64,000 nt of DNA from JAAXGI01 sp965206975 (GTDB taxonomy: Bacteria > Gemmatimonadota > Gemmatimonadetes > Longimicrobiales > Gaopeijiaceae): positions 558,001 through 622,000 of the forward strand of contig OZ242253.1 of the NCBI GenBank assembly GCA_965206975.1, written 5' to 3'. Below are positions 34,557-44,116 of this stretch, piece by piece. The notes under the pieces were generated by a model. The model was not told the DNA's origin and searched no databases. It saw nothing but the letters and a program-made list of their open reading frames with translations. Each line of letters begins with the position of its first letter. Within the stretch, counting starts at the first letter, position 1. The translations under genes and the position numbers were made by a program.

Positions 34557-35252
34557 CCCGCTACCCCAAGACGGCCCCTTGGCCGGATGGCTCGCAGAGG
34601 CGGTGTCAGAGAGTGACGCCGCCCCTCGTTCGCCCTGACATCCGCTTGGTCCTGCCCTCGCGAGGGACCCGGGATCCTCCTCGGCGTCCGGGACAAGGCC
34701 GACGCGCGCTACCCGTGCAAGGGTCGATACGATCGAGAAAGGTAACGGCGAGGGCACGGGGGCGCGCACCTCATTCGAGAACAACCTCAGCCTGCCTCGG
34801 CGCGACATTCACCGAGGAGGCCGGGAAGTGCTGCCTGCTCGATGGCCATGGGCAGTCTCCCCGCCTCCGGCCGGGTCACGCGAGCCGTGATGTCCATCTC
34901 CACCGGGCTGAGCTTGCGGTTGGCGAGTGCCGGAACCCCGGGCACACGCCTTGCACAGCCAGATCAGTTCAGCGGATCCCAGATCTCACGCGGCAGGATG
35001 AAGCTCCGCTCGTGCGGGAGGGAGTTCGGGGTTCAGACCGCGCGAACGCAGACCCGGAGGACGAAAGACCTACCCACGGGTCGCAAACGGCGGCTCGGCA
35101 CCCTAGGCACGGCGCCGTGCCGGTCCACCTCTCTCCCGGCCGATCGAACGTGAGAGGGCGCCGCCCATTCACCCTGGCCCGACGGGACCCACGGCGCGGT
35201 CGTCAGACGCGCTGCCCGGCATCGGGCAGCCGTAATTCCCGCTCGGGGCCCT
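34557..35252. other. 695-base gap between obgE and ctpA
   Basis: No recognisable gene or structural RNA. It contains a perfect 16-base palindrome GGCACGGCGCCGTGCC (35106-35121), a ctpA-distal hairpin (35211-35230), and a 52-codon minus-strand frame at 34787-34945 (GTG start, reading ...RKLSPVEMDITARVTRPEA...) that looks protein-like but has no recognised homolog. A second protein-like segment, SLPHERSFILPREIWDPLN, ends in a stop just upstream in the same frame, so this may be a decayed gene. Confidence 0.4.
35211..35230 (-). terminator. Terminator-like hairpin after ctpA
   Basis: GCTGCCCG and CGGGCAGC form a perfect 8-bp stem around a GCAT loop, 22 bases beyond the ctpA stop. No U-tract follows. 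Confidence 0.45.
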
Positions 35253-36860
35253 CTAGAAGAGATCCGCCGGAGACTCTGCCTCTCGAAGCGCTCCGAGGGC
35301 GGCTTGAAGGGGAGCGTCGTAGGGGACGCCCCTCTGGAATTCGCCCATCTCGCCCCACCCCTGCAGCGCGATCTCGAGCTCCAGATCGATCCGCACGAAG
35401 CGCTCCGCATCCGCAAGCACCTCTCGGTCCAGACCGACCCCCTCGTCATCTTCCAGGAGCCCGAGAAGCTCGTCCACCTCCGCTCTTTCGAGTTCAAAGT
35501 CCGGCGCGGCACCATCCCCGGGACTCTCCTGAAGATACCGAACTGCGTAGTCGAATCGCGCTGCGCTGTACCCGGCAGCCTCCTCGAACAGGAGACGGAC
35601 CCCCGCCTGTTCGCCAGAGGAGAGCGTATCCATCTGGGCAAGTACGTCGGGGACGATCCCGCCCCCGCCGAAGAGAGCACGCCCCCCCTCGGAGGTGACG
35701 GTGGACCGGCCTGCGGTATCCGAGGGGAGAGCGACGCCTCCTATCAGGTTGATCGCGACATGCTCCTCGACAGGGTCCGCATTGGCCGAGCGACTTCCCA
35801 GCCTGTCGATAGACCGCCCGAGCGGCGTGTACCACCGCGCGGTCGTGAGCTTGAGCATGTTCCCCCCGGGGAGATAGAGGAGGCTCTGGACGGATCCCTT
35901 GCCGAAGGTGCTCGTCCCCACGAGGAGCGCCCTGTCGTAATCCTGAAGCGCCCCCGCCACGATCTCGGATGCCGAGGCACTGCCTCGATCGACGAGCACG
36001 ACGAGGGGCACGCCCGCGTAGCGATCCTCCGTTGACGCCCGGAGCATCCCATTGATCCCGCGATCGTCCCCGCGCGTCTCGACGACATCGATCCCCTCGT
36101 CGAGAAAGAGATCGGCGACGCCGACGCCCTGATCGAGGACCCCTCCCGGATTCCCGCGGAGATCCAGGATGAGCGACGTCGCGCCCTCGCTGAGAAGGGA
36201 ATCCGCCGCGGCACGGACCTCGCGAGTCGCGGTCTCGCTGAAGACGCGAAGGGGCACGTACCCGACCGAGCCCTCGAGGAGGAGACCGAAGGGTACGGCA
36301 CGGAGCCGGACCCTCTCCCGCTCGATGGTGAAGGGGATCAGAGCCTCAACCCCCGGTCGCTCCATGAGCACCTCGACGGAACTCCCCGGGCTTCCGCGGA
36401 GCACTTGGACGGCCTGCTGCACGGACCAGCCCCTCGCCGCCTCTCCCTCGACCTCGATGATCCGGTCGCCGGCCCGAATCCCTACCCTGGACGCAGGCGT
36501 ACCGGGGAGCGGTGCTACGACCGTGATGTGCTCGTCGCGATCCACGATCTCCAGCCCCACGCCCCCGTAGTCCCCTTCCGTCTGGATCCGAAAGTCCTCG
36601 TACGCGCTCGTGGTGAGCAGCGAGGTGTTCGGATCGCCGAGCTCGTCCAGGATCCCGTCGATCGCATATTCGTAGAGTTGATCCCGGTCCACCTCTTCGA
36701 CATAGAGGTTCGCGATATAGTCCACGACTTGGTCGAGGAGCCGGGCCTGGACAAGGGTCGTCTCATCCTGCGCCAGCCCCCGCTGGATGAGCCACCCCCC
36801 GATCACCAGTGCGAGCATCAGGACGATGCCCGGCGCAGCCGGGGTGCGTTTCGGTTCCAT
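35253..36860 (-). CDS. C-terminal processing peptidase (S41 family, CtpA-like)
   Basis: A periplasmic serine protease. A membrane anchor or uncleaved signal (VLMLALVIGGWLIQRGLA) is followed by a PDZ domain around residues 90-175 (GVGLEIVDRDEHITVV ... GDRIIEVEGEAARGW). The S41 catalytic core then has LILDLRGNPGGVLDQGV, catalytic Ser in VDRGSASASEIVAGALQDY near 300 and catalytic Lys in TSTFGKGSVQS near 327. At 535 residues it is longer than minimal CtpA because of a ~130-residue C-terminal extension. ATG at 36860. It follows tmk on the same strand region. Confidence 0.92.
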   Translation of the reverse strand: MEPKRTPAAPGIVLMLALVIGGWLIQRGLAQDETTLVQARLLDQVVDYIANLYVEEVDRDQLYEYAIDGILDELGDPNTSLLTTSAYEDFRIQTEGDYGGVGLEIVDRDEHITVVAPLPGTPASRVGIRAGDRIIEVEGEAARGWSVQQAVQVLRGSPGSSVEVLMERPGVEALIPFTIERERVRLRAVPFGLLLEGSVGYVPLRVFSETATREVRAAADSLLSEGATSLILDLRGNPGGVLDQGVGVADLFLDEGIDVVETRGDDRGINGMLRASTEDRYAGVPLVVLVDRGSASASEIVAGALQDYDRALLVGTSTFGKGSVQSLLYLPGGNMLKLTTARWYTPLGRSIDRLGSRSANADPVEEHVAINLIGGVALPSDTAGRSTVTSEGGRALFGGGGIVPDVLAQMDTLSSGEQAGVRLLFEEAAGYSAARFDYAVRYLQESPGDGAAPDFELERAEVDELLGLLEDDEGVGLDREVLADAERFVRIDLELEIALQGWGEMGEFQRGVPYDAPLQAALGALREAESPADLF

Positions 36861-36904
36861 CACGACGCCAGAAGGGAAGCAAGCCTCACGGAACGGGATC
36901 GTTT

Positions 36905-37555
36905 TTAACCCCGGCGCCGCAAGAATGATTCAGGGAGCGTGCCCTCCAGGATCTCCTGCACCGCCCGCTCGACATGAGCTTCCGTGCCGGAGGCATCGAT
37001 CACCCTGACCGTGTCGTCCCCGGCCGCAAGCGTCCGGTACGCCTCCCGCACCAGCCCCAACCACCCCTCCCCCTCCCCCTCGATCCGGTCCCGCGCCTTC
37101 CCCGACTCGGCCTGGCGTTGGAGCCCCGCCGAGACGGGCAGGTCGAAGACCAGCGTCAGGTCGGGCCGGACGCCTCCCGTCGCGAAGGCATTGAACGCGC
37201 GCACGGCCTCGAGGCCGAGTCCGCGGCCGAGCCCCTGATACGCCATCGTGGAAAGCTCGAAGCGGTCCGCAACCATGACGGCGCCCCGCTCAAGCGTCGG
37301 CCGAACGACATCCCGGACGAAGGCGACCCTCGCTGCCAGGAGGAGGAGGAGCTCGGTCTCGGCGGGAATCTCCACGTCAGGGGTGTCGAGGAGGAGGCTC
37401 CGGATCGCCTCCCCCACCCGGGTGCCGCCGGGTTCCCGGCCGAGGCGGTGGGCGATCCCCCGCTCCTCCATCCACCGGGAGAGGAGTCTGGCCTGAGTCG
37501 TCTTCCCCGCACCCTCGACGCCCTCGAGGACGAGGAAGAAGCCGCGGCTCCTCAC
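36905..37555 (-). CDS. tmk: Thymidylate kinase
   Basis: Phosphorylates dTMP to dTDP. P-loop LEGVEGAGKTTQARLLSRW at residue 9, LGREPGGTRVGEAIRSLLL near 40, the DR(F) motif VADRFELSTMAYQGLGRGL near 95 and FDLPVSAGLQRQ near 138. 216 residues. It ends about 45 bases upstream of the ctpA-like start and is likely cotranscribed with it. Confidence 0.95.
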   Translation of the reverse strand: MRSRGFFLVLEGVEGAGKTTQARLLSRWMEERGIAHRLGREPGGTRVGEAIRSLLLDTPDVEIPAETELLLLLAARVAFVRDVVRPTLERGAVMVADRFELSTMAYQGLGRGLGLEAVRAFNAFATGGVRPDLTLVFDLPVSAGLQRQAESGKARDRIEGEGEGWLGLVREAYRTLAAGDDTVRVIDASGTEAHVERAVQEILEGTLPESFLRRRG

Positions 37556-37591
37556 CCCTCCACGGGAGCGGTCCCGAACTCGGAAGGGAGG

Positions 37592-38929
<1,338 letters not shown>

Positions 38930-38964
38930 GGTTCATTTGGGCTGCATCCCCTCCCGCCCTCCCG

Positions 38965-39594
38965 TCAGGAGTCGAGCGGAACCCCGGAAGCGTTCCGGTA
39001 GACCCAGATCATCCTCTGGATTACGGTCACGATCGTCGTTGCCGCGAGTACGACGAGGATCACCATAAGGACCAGCCCCTGCCACATGAGGCCGAAAAGG
39101 AGGCATCCGCCCCCGAGGAGGAGTACGCGCTCGGCCCGCTGCATGAGTCCCACGGAGCAATCGAGGCCGAGCGCCTCCGCACGGGCCCGAGTATAGCTGA
39201 CCATCAGGGAGCCGCCCATGGCGAGGACGATCACGTAGACCATCCAGACGTCGGCCAGCTCGCGCCCGTACTGGTTGTAGAGCGACAGGAGCCCGAGGAA
39301 GACGACGATCTCGCTCACCCGGTCGAGCGTCGAGTCATAGAAGGACCCGAACTTGGAGGCGAGCGCGCTCGCGCGCGCGACTTGCCCGTCGAAGATGTCG
39401 AGAACCCCCCCGGTCAGTATCAGGAGCCCCGCCCAGCGGACGTGGTCGAGGTGAAAGAGCACGCCGGCGGCGACCGTCACGAGAAAGCCCAGCGTGGTGA
39501 TCAGATTCGGGTGCGCCCTCCGCCGGACGAGCGCGCCCACGACGGGGTGGATGAGGCGGTAGAAGGGATCCTTGAAGGCCTTGAGGGACTGCAT
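38965..39594 (-). CDS. CDP-alcohol phosphatidyltransferase, likely phosphatidylinositol-phosphate synthase
   Basis: A 209-residue integral membrane transferase with the class-I signature D-x2-D-G-x2-A-R-x8-G-x3-D-x3-D, seen as DIFDGQVARA ... GSFYDSTLD near residues 67-92. The following SYTRARAEALGLDCSVGLMQRAERVLLL segment is the pattern I associate with inositol-phosphate-using members (VGLMQR-ERV). Membrane helices surround it. Location immediately upstream of ino1 supports transfer of a CDP-diacylglycerol phosphatidyl group to inositol 3-phosphate. A phosphatidylglycerophosphate synthase role is the main alternative. ATG at 39594. Confidence 0.8.
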   Translation of the reverse strand: MQSLKAFKDPFYRLIHPVVGALVRRRAHPNLITTLGFLVTVAAGVLFHLDHVRWAGLLILTGGVLDIFDGQVARASALASKFGSFYDSTLDRVSEIVVFLGLLSLYNQYGRELADVWMVYVIVLAMGGSLMVSYTRARAEALGLDCSVGLMQRAERVLLLGGGCLLFGLMWQGLVLMVILVVLAATTIVTVIQRMIWVYRNASGVPLDS

Positions 39595-39607
39595 CGTCTG
39601 GCTCCAG

Positions 39608-39967
39608 TCAGGTCGCAAGGATGATCCGCCCGGCCGCCCCCGTCTCGATTCCCCTGGCGATCGTGTCGTTCACGCGCGCGAGCACCTTGTCAAAGTTCGC
39701 CTGCGCGGCGATGAGGCGCTGAAACTCCGGGCGAACCTGAAGTTCCTCGGCTGCCTTCTCGTAGCGAGACCGGGTCACGTCGTCCACCTCCTTCCCGCGC
39801 CTCAATTGAGCCATGACTTCCGCCTCCAGCTCCTCGAGCGCCCTCCTGCGCTCGGCCAGCTCGCGATCATCGTCTACCGCGCGGGCGGCCCGCCTCACGG
39901 CCTGATACTCGTCCGTACGCCCAAGCTCCTCCCCGAGCTCCTTCGCCACCTCTTCGATCTTTCGCAT
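39608..39967 (-). CDS. YlbF/YmcA-family protein
   Basis: A 119-residue, almost wholly helical protein with the YlbF-family layout: an N-terminal ELGRTDEYQAVRRAARAVD helix, a charged central coiled stretch (RRALEELEAEVMAQLRRGKE) and VRPEFQRLIAAQANFDKVLARVN. Firmicute homologs form a complex with YmcA and YaaT that affects RNase Y. Whether that applies here is unknown. It starts 17 bases downstream of prmC's end and runs to 13 bases before the phosphatidyltransferase, so it is in the same operon. Confidence 0.78.
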   Translation of the reverse strand: MRKIEEVAKELGEELGRTDEYQAVRRAARAVDDDRELAERRRALEELEAEVMAQLRRGKEVDDVTRSRYEKAAEELQVRPEFQRLIAAQANFDKVLARVNDTIARGIETGAAGRIILAT

Positions 39968-39984
39968 TGCGCCCCCACTCGCCG

Positions 39985-40971
39985 TCAGGTTCCCCTTCTT
40001 CTCTCGACGCCCTCCACCCGCCCCTCCGGGCGGCTCGGCCCACCGGCGTCCCCGTGCCATCGCGCGAGGACGATCCGCTCGATGCCCGCAAGGTCCAGAA
40101 TCACCGTTGGCGGGGCAAATCCGCGCGCGCGCCGGATCCGCTCCGCAACCGCGTGCGCCTGACCGGCGCCGACCTCGAGCGCGAGGAGCCCCCGGGGTGC
40201 CAAGACGGCACCCGAGCCCGCGACGAGCCGCGTCAGCACGGCAAGCCCGCCATCCCCAGCAACGAGCCCCTCGCGCGGCTCGAAGAGGCACACCTCGGGC
40301 GAGAGCTCGTCGAACTGTTCCCCGGAGACGTAGGGTGGGTTCGAGACCACGACATCGAAGCGCTCCCCCCTCGCCACCGGAGCAAAGAGATCGCCCAGGC
40401 GAAATTCTACCCGGGACTCAAGCGCGTTCCGCCCCGCGTTCCGCCGGGCCACACCGAGGGCGGCATCCGATATGTCCGTCGCAATGATCCGCCCGAAGTT
40501 CCCCTCCCTTGCGAGCGAGAGCGCAATCGCTCCGCTCCCCGTACCGATATCGAGGGCACGCGGACGCACCGGTCCGCTCCCTTCCAGCCACGCCAGCACT
40601 GCGCCGACGAGCTCCTCCGTCTCAGGCCTCGGGATGAGCACGCTCTCGTTCACCGTGAGCTCGAGGGCCCGGAAGGGGACGCGGCCAAGAATGTACTGAA
40701 GCGGGCGCCGTCGCGCCCGCTCCAGAAGCCGGGGCTTGAAGCGGGCGAGCTCCCCGGGGGTGACGGGCCGATCGAAGTCGAGGTAGAGGCTCAGCCGCTC
40801 CGTCCCGAGCGTCTCGGCCAATAGGTGCTCGGCGTCGAGCCTGGACTCCGCGACCCCCTTTCCCGCCAGGTAGGCGGAGCTCCACTCGACGAGGTGGAGG
40901 ACGGTCCACACTCCGCCCTCCGGCGGGGGCTCGCGCCACCCGGAGCGGGCGAGGCTTCGGGGTGCAGTCAC
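39985..40971 (-). CDS. prmC: Release factor glutamine methyltransferase
   Basis: Methylates the glutamine of the GGQ motif in peptide release factors. An N-terminal helical domain (SRLDAEHLLAETLGTERLSL) precedes the SAM fold with LIPRPETEELVGAVL near residue 110, ALDIGTGSGAIALSLA near 140 and the catalytic NPPY in DVVVSNPPYVSGEQF near 205. 328 residues, GTG start at 40971. Its substrate RF1 is encoded 7 bases upstream, the standard prfA-prmC pair. Confidence 0.95.
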   Translation of the reverse strand: MTAPRSLARSGWREPPPEGGVWTVLHLVEWSSAYLAGKGVAESRLDAEHLLAETLGTERLSLYLDFDRPVTPGELARFKPRLLERARRRPLQYILGRVPFRALELTVNESVLIPRPETEELVGAVLAWLEGSGPVRPRALDIGTGSGAIALSLAREGNFGRIIATDISDAALGVARRNAGRNALESRVEFRLGDLFAPVARGERFDVVVSNPPYVSGEQFDELSPEVCLFEPREGLVAGDGGLAVLTRLVAGSGAVLAPRGLLALEVGAGQAHAVAERIRRARGFAPPTVILDLAGIERIVLARWHGDAGGPSRPEGRVEGVERRRGT

Positions 40972-40977
40972 CCCTTT

Positions 40978-42051
40978 CTACCCGAAACGCTCGTCTGCAT
41001 CGGCGAGGCGAAGGCCCTCGAGGAGCTCTTTCAGATCGCCATCGAGGACGCTCTCCAAGTGGTGCAAGCTGAGCGCGATCCGGTGGTCGGTGATCCGGTC
41101 CTGGGGGAAGTTGTAGGTCCGGATCTTCGCCGAGCGGTCGCCCGACCCGATCTGCGCCCTCCGCTCCTGGGCCCGCGCCGCCTCGCTCTCGGCCATCTTC
41201 CGGTCAAGGAGGCGGCCTCGAAGCACCTTCATCGCCTTCGCCTTGTTCTTGTGCTGCGACTTCTCATCCTGGCAGCTGACGACGAGTCCGGTGGGAAGGT
41301 GCGTGACCCGGACCGCCGAATCCGTCGTGTTCACCGATTGCCCGCCGGGACCGGAGGAGCGAAAGACATCGATCCGAAGCTCCGCCGGGTCGATCGCCAC
41401 GTCGACCTCCTCTGCCTCCGGGAGGACGGCCACGGTGGCGGCCGATGTATGGATCCGGCCCTGGCTCTCGGTCTCCGGGACGCGCTGGACGCGGTGTACA
41501 CCGGACTCGAAGCGGAGCATCCCGTACGCCCCCTCCCCCCGGACGACCATGACCGCCTCCTTCACCGCACCGAGCGCCCCCTCGGAGAGATCGAGTATCT
41601 CCACCTTGAAGCCCTCCCGCTCGGCGAACCTCCGGTACATGCGGACGAGCTCAGCAGCGAAGAGCCCGGCTTCGCTCCCGCCCGTACCGGCCCGGACCTC
41701 GACAACCGCATCGCGGCCTGCGAAGGGATCCTCGGGTACGAGGAGGCAGCGGGCCTCCTCGGAGAGCGCCTCGATCCTGCCCCGGAGGCACTCGCTCTCC
41801 TCCCTGGCGAGCGCGCGGAGCTCTTCCTCCTCCGCGCCGGCCTCGGCGAGCTCCCGGGCGCCCTCGAGCTCCCGGACAGCGTCGGCGAGCATGCTGGCCA
41901 GCCGGACGACGGGTTGGAGGCGGGCGTGCTCCCGGCCGAACTCCTTGAGGAGTTTTGGATCCGAGCTCACCTCGGGCTCGGTCAACCGAACGTTCAGCGC
42001 CTCATAGCGGGCCACCACGTCCTCAAGGCGCCGGGCGAGTCGCTCGTCCAC
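40978..42051 (-). CDS. prfA: Peptide chain release factor 1
   Basis: Recognises UAA and UAG stop codons. The codon-recognition loop reads RVPETESQGRIHTSA, a PxT-type tripeptide marking RF1 rather than RF2 (SPF). The hydrolysis motif is SSGPGGQSVNTTDSAVR near residue 235. The C-terminal QDRITDHRIALSLHHLESVLDGDL is typical. 357 residues, GTG start. It lies between rpmE and prmC in one operon. Confidence 0.97.
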   Translation of the reverse strand: MDERLARRLEDVVARYEALNVRLTEPEVSSDPKLLKEFGREHARLQPVVRLASMLADAVRELEGARELAEAGAEEEELRALAREESECLRGRIEALSEEARCLLVPEDPFAGRDAVVEVRAGTGGSEAGLFAAELVRMYRRFAEREGFKVEILDLSEGALGAVKEAVMVVRGEGAYGMLRFESGVHRVQRVPETESQGRIHTSAATVAVLPEAEEVDVAIDPAELRIDVFRSSGPGGQSVNTTDSAVRVTHLPTGLVVSCQDEKSQHKNKAKAMKVLRGRLLDRKMAESEAARAQERRAQIGSGDRSAKIRTYNFPQDRITDHRIALSLHHLESVLDGDLKELLEGLRLADADERFG

Positions 42052-42144
42052 GGTTAGGATGTCCAGGGGGAAGATGCGGGGACGCCCCCAGGGGGGACGA
42101 GGACGGGGGAGGCGTCGAAGGCGTCGTCCCTCGGGCCTTCCGCG

Positions 42145-42354
42145 TCACGAATCCTGGTTCTTCGCGTACTTCCGGTTGAAGCGCTCGACTCGGCCAGCCG
42201 TATCGACGAGCTTCTGCTTCCCGGTGTAGAAAGGATGACAGACCGCGCAGATCTCGACGCTCAGCTTCGACCTCGTCGAGCGCGTCTTGATTACGTTGCC
42301 GCACGAACAGACGATCTGAGCGGGCTGATACTCGGGATGGATTCCCTGCTTCAT
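42145..42354 (-). CDS. rpmE: Ribosomal protein L31, zinc-binding type
   Basis: A 69-residue 50S subunit protein. It opens MKQGIHPEYQP and keeps all four zinc cysteines (CSCG near residue 16 and CAVCHPFYTGKQK near 36), so it is the C+ paralog. The usual C-terminal VERFNRKYAK is present. Its promoter and a structured leader are readable upstream. prfA and prmC follow on the same strand. Confidence 0.96.
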   Translation of the reverse strand: MKQGIHPEYQPAQIVCSCGNVIKTRSTRSKLSVEICAVCHPFYTGKQKLVDTAGRVERFNRKYAKNQDS

Positions 42355-42385
42355 GGCAACCTCTCCGACCCCCGATGCTGAGGCG

Positions 42386-42422
42386 GGGGCCGGCCGGCCC
42401 CGCGCCGCTCGTCGTGACGAGC
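42386..42422 (-). promoter_or_regulatory. Two palindromes in the rpmE leader
   Basis: GGGGCCGGCCGGCCCC (42386-42401) is a perfect 16-base palindrome, and GCTCGTC/GACGAGC (42407-42422) is a 7-bp inverted repeat with a two-base centre lying at the predicted transcription start. They could act as an operator at the DNA level, or as a leader RNA fold used for L31 or zinc feedback. Neither role is shown. Confidence 0.4.
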
Positions 42423-42427
42423 AGGCA

Positions 42428-42456
42428 AATATAGGAAAGGGGCCAACCCGCTTCAA
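42428..42456 (-). promoter_or_regulatory. rpmE promoter
   Basis: On the minus strand TTGAAG (42456-42451) and TATATT (42433-42428) are separated by 17 bases, one of the best sigma70-type matches in the window. The resulting leader would be about 67 nt. Confidence 0.65.
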
Positions 42457-42580
42457 CCGGGTAGGTTGCGTCGGGTCGCTGGGGAGGAGGGCGCCGCCCG
42501 CCCGATGCGGGGGACGGCAATTGCGGACGCGGGACGCCGCAGAGATGACGCAGGGAGGCACCTAGGCGATCCTTTTCCCC

Positions 42581-43951
42581 ATGCCTCCCGAACGACACTC
42601 GGGCCCGCCGCGCTGCCAGGGCCCCCGGCGCCTCTCCTCGACACGAAGGAAGATCGTCGCCCTCGCGTGGCCGATCGTCCTGGCGAATGCATCGGTCCCC
42701 CTCCTCGGGCTCGTGGACACGGCCGTCATCGGAAATGCCGGAACCACCGAGGAACTCGGTGCAATCGCGCTGGGCGTGCTCATCTTCAACTTCCTCTACT
42801 GGGGCTTCGGCTTCCTCCGCATGGGGACGACCGGGTTCACGGCCCAGGCATCGGGTGCCGGGGACGAGCTCGAGGTCCGGGCGACGCTCGGCCGGGCGCT
42901 CCTCCTCTCGAGTTGCCTCGGAGTTGGACTCATCCTTCTCAAGAACCCTGTTGGAGCGGTCGCGCTCAGGCTGCTCGGGGCGGATCCGGCGACGGAGGCC
43001 TTCACCGCGTCCTACTTCTTACTCCGGATCTGGGGCGCTCCGGCGAGCCTGGGCATCTTCGCGGTGCTCGGGAGCTTCCTCGGCGTAGGCCGTACCGATC
43101 ATCTCCTCCGGACGCAGCTGTTCCTGAACGGCCTGAACGCGGCGCTCGACCTCCTCTTCGCGGGCGTTCTCGGGATGGGGGTCCGGGGGATCGCCCTCGG
43201 GACGGTCATCGCGGAGTGGGCGACCTTCGGCCTCTGCCTCCTACTCGCAAACTCGATCATGCGGAACCGCACGCGGGAGGGTGAGGAGTTCTGGCCATGG
43301 GCCCGGATTCGTGATGCGCGCCGCATAGTCCGGACGCTCGCCGCAAACGGGGACATCATGGTCCGGACCCTATTTCTCATCATGGGTTTCGCCTGGTTCA
43401 CGAATCAGGGTGCGCGGCTCGGGGCGGAGGTCTTGGCGGCGAACCATATCCTCCTTCAACTCGTCTCGCTTAGCGCCTACCTCCTCGACGGGTACGCGAA
43501 TGCGACGGAAATCCTCGTCGGTCGCGCGGTCGGCACGAGGAAGCGGGCCGCATTCGACCGGGCCACGCGGGCCGCGACGGAGCTCGCCGCGGCCACGGCA
43601 GCGGTTCTCGGCCTCGCTGTCCTGCTCCTTGGCCCCACCGCCGTCTCCCTCCTGACGGACCTGACGCCGGTGCGGGAACTCGCGGGGCACTACCTCCCGT
43701 GGACGGCCGCCTACGTCGCGGCCTCGTTTGCGGCCTTTCAGCTCGACGGGATCTTCATCGGTGCGACGGCGACGAAAGAGATGCGGAATGCGAGCATCCT
43801 CTCCTTCGGCGCCTTCTACGCCGCTTCGCGAGTCCTCACTCCCCACCTCGGGAATGAGGGCCTCTGGCTCGCCTTCCTCCTCTACGTGATAACGAGAGCC
43901 CTTACCCTCGGTCTCTTCTATCCGAAGCTCCGCAGGAGTGCCGCCGCTTGA
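42581..43951 (+). CDS. MATE-family efflux transporter (DinF type)
   Basis: A 456-residue, 12-helix inner-membrane exporter of the DinF branch. It opens with KIVALAWPIVLANASVPLLGLVDTAVIGN, then LGAIALGVLIFNFLYWGFGFLRMGTTGFTAQASGAGD, LGVGRTDHLLRTQLFLNGLNAALD and LDGYANATEILVGRAVGTRKR, all highly characteristic. The substrate is unknown, and DinF relatives expel organic compounds against Na+ or H+. No ribosome site precedes the ATG at 42581, so the true start could lie slightly downstream. It is divergent from rpmE and convergent with lnt. Confidence 0.92.
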   Translation: MPPERHSGPPRCQGPRRLSSTRRKIVALAWPIVLANASVPLLGLVDTAVIGNAGTTEELGAIALGVLIFNFLYWGFGFLRMGTTGFTAQASGAGDELEVRATLGRALLLSSCLGVGLILLKNPVGAVALRLLGADPATEAFTASYFLLRIWGAPASLGIFAVLGSFLGVGRTDHLLRTQLFLNGLNAALDLLFAGVLGMGVRGIALGTVIAEWATFGLCLLLANSIMRNRTREGEEFWPWARIRDARRIVRTLAANGDIMVRTLFLIMGFAWFTNQGARLGAEVLAANHILLQLVSLSAYLLDGYANATEILVGRAVGTRKRAAFDRATRAATELAAATAAVLGLAVLLLGPTAVSLLTDLTPVRELAGHYLPWTAAYVAASFAAFQLDGIFIGATATKEMRNASILSFGAFYAASRVLTPHLGNEGLWLAFLLYVITRALTLGLFYPKLRRSAAA

Positions 43952-44116
43952 GGGAGGGGATGTGACCTCCACCGGAGGAGCGAGCCCGGGGCAGCCCGGA
44001 GAGCGGAGGAACGGGCTCGCCACGGGAACAGCCTTCGCTGGCGGCTCGTACGGGTCCGGGGAGCCCCGCCAAGGACGGATCGTCGGGAGTGCGCGGCGCG
44101 CGGGTCGAGCACCAGG

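Noticed and set aside
34557..35252. Possible RNase P RNA, tmRNA or SRP RNA
   Set aside because: None of the conserved cores (GAGGAAAGTCCGGGC-type RNase P start, tRNA-like tmRNA end, SRP tetraloop region) was found on either strand.
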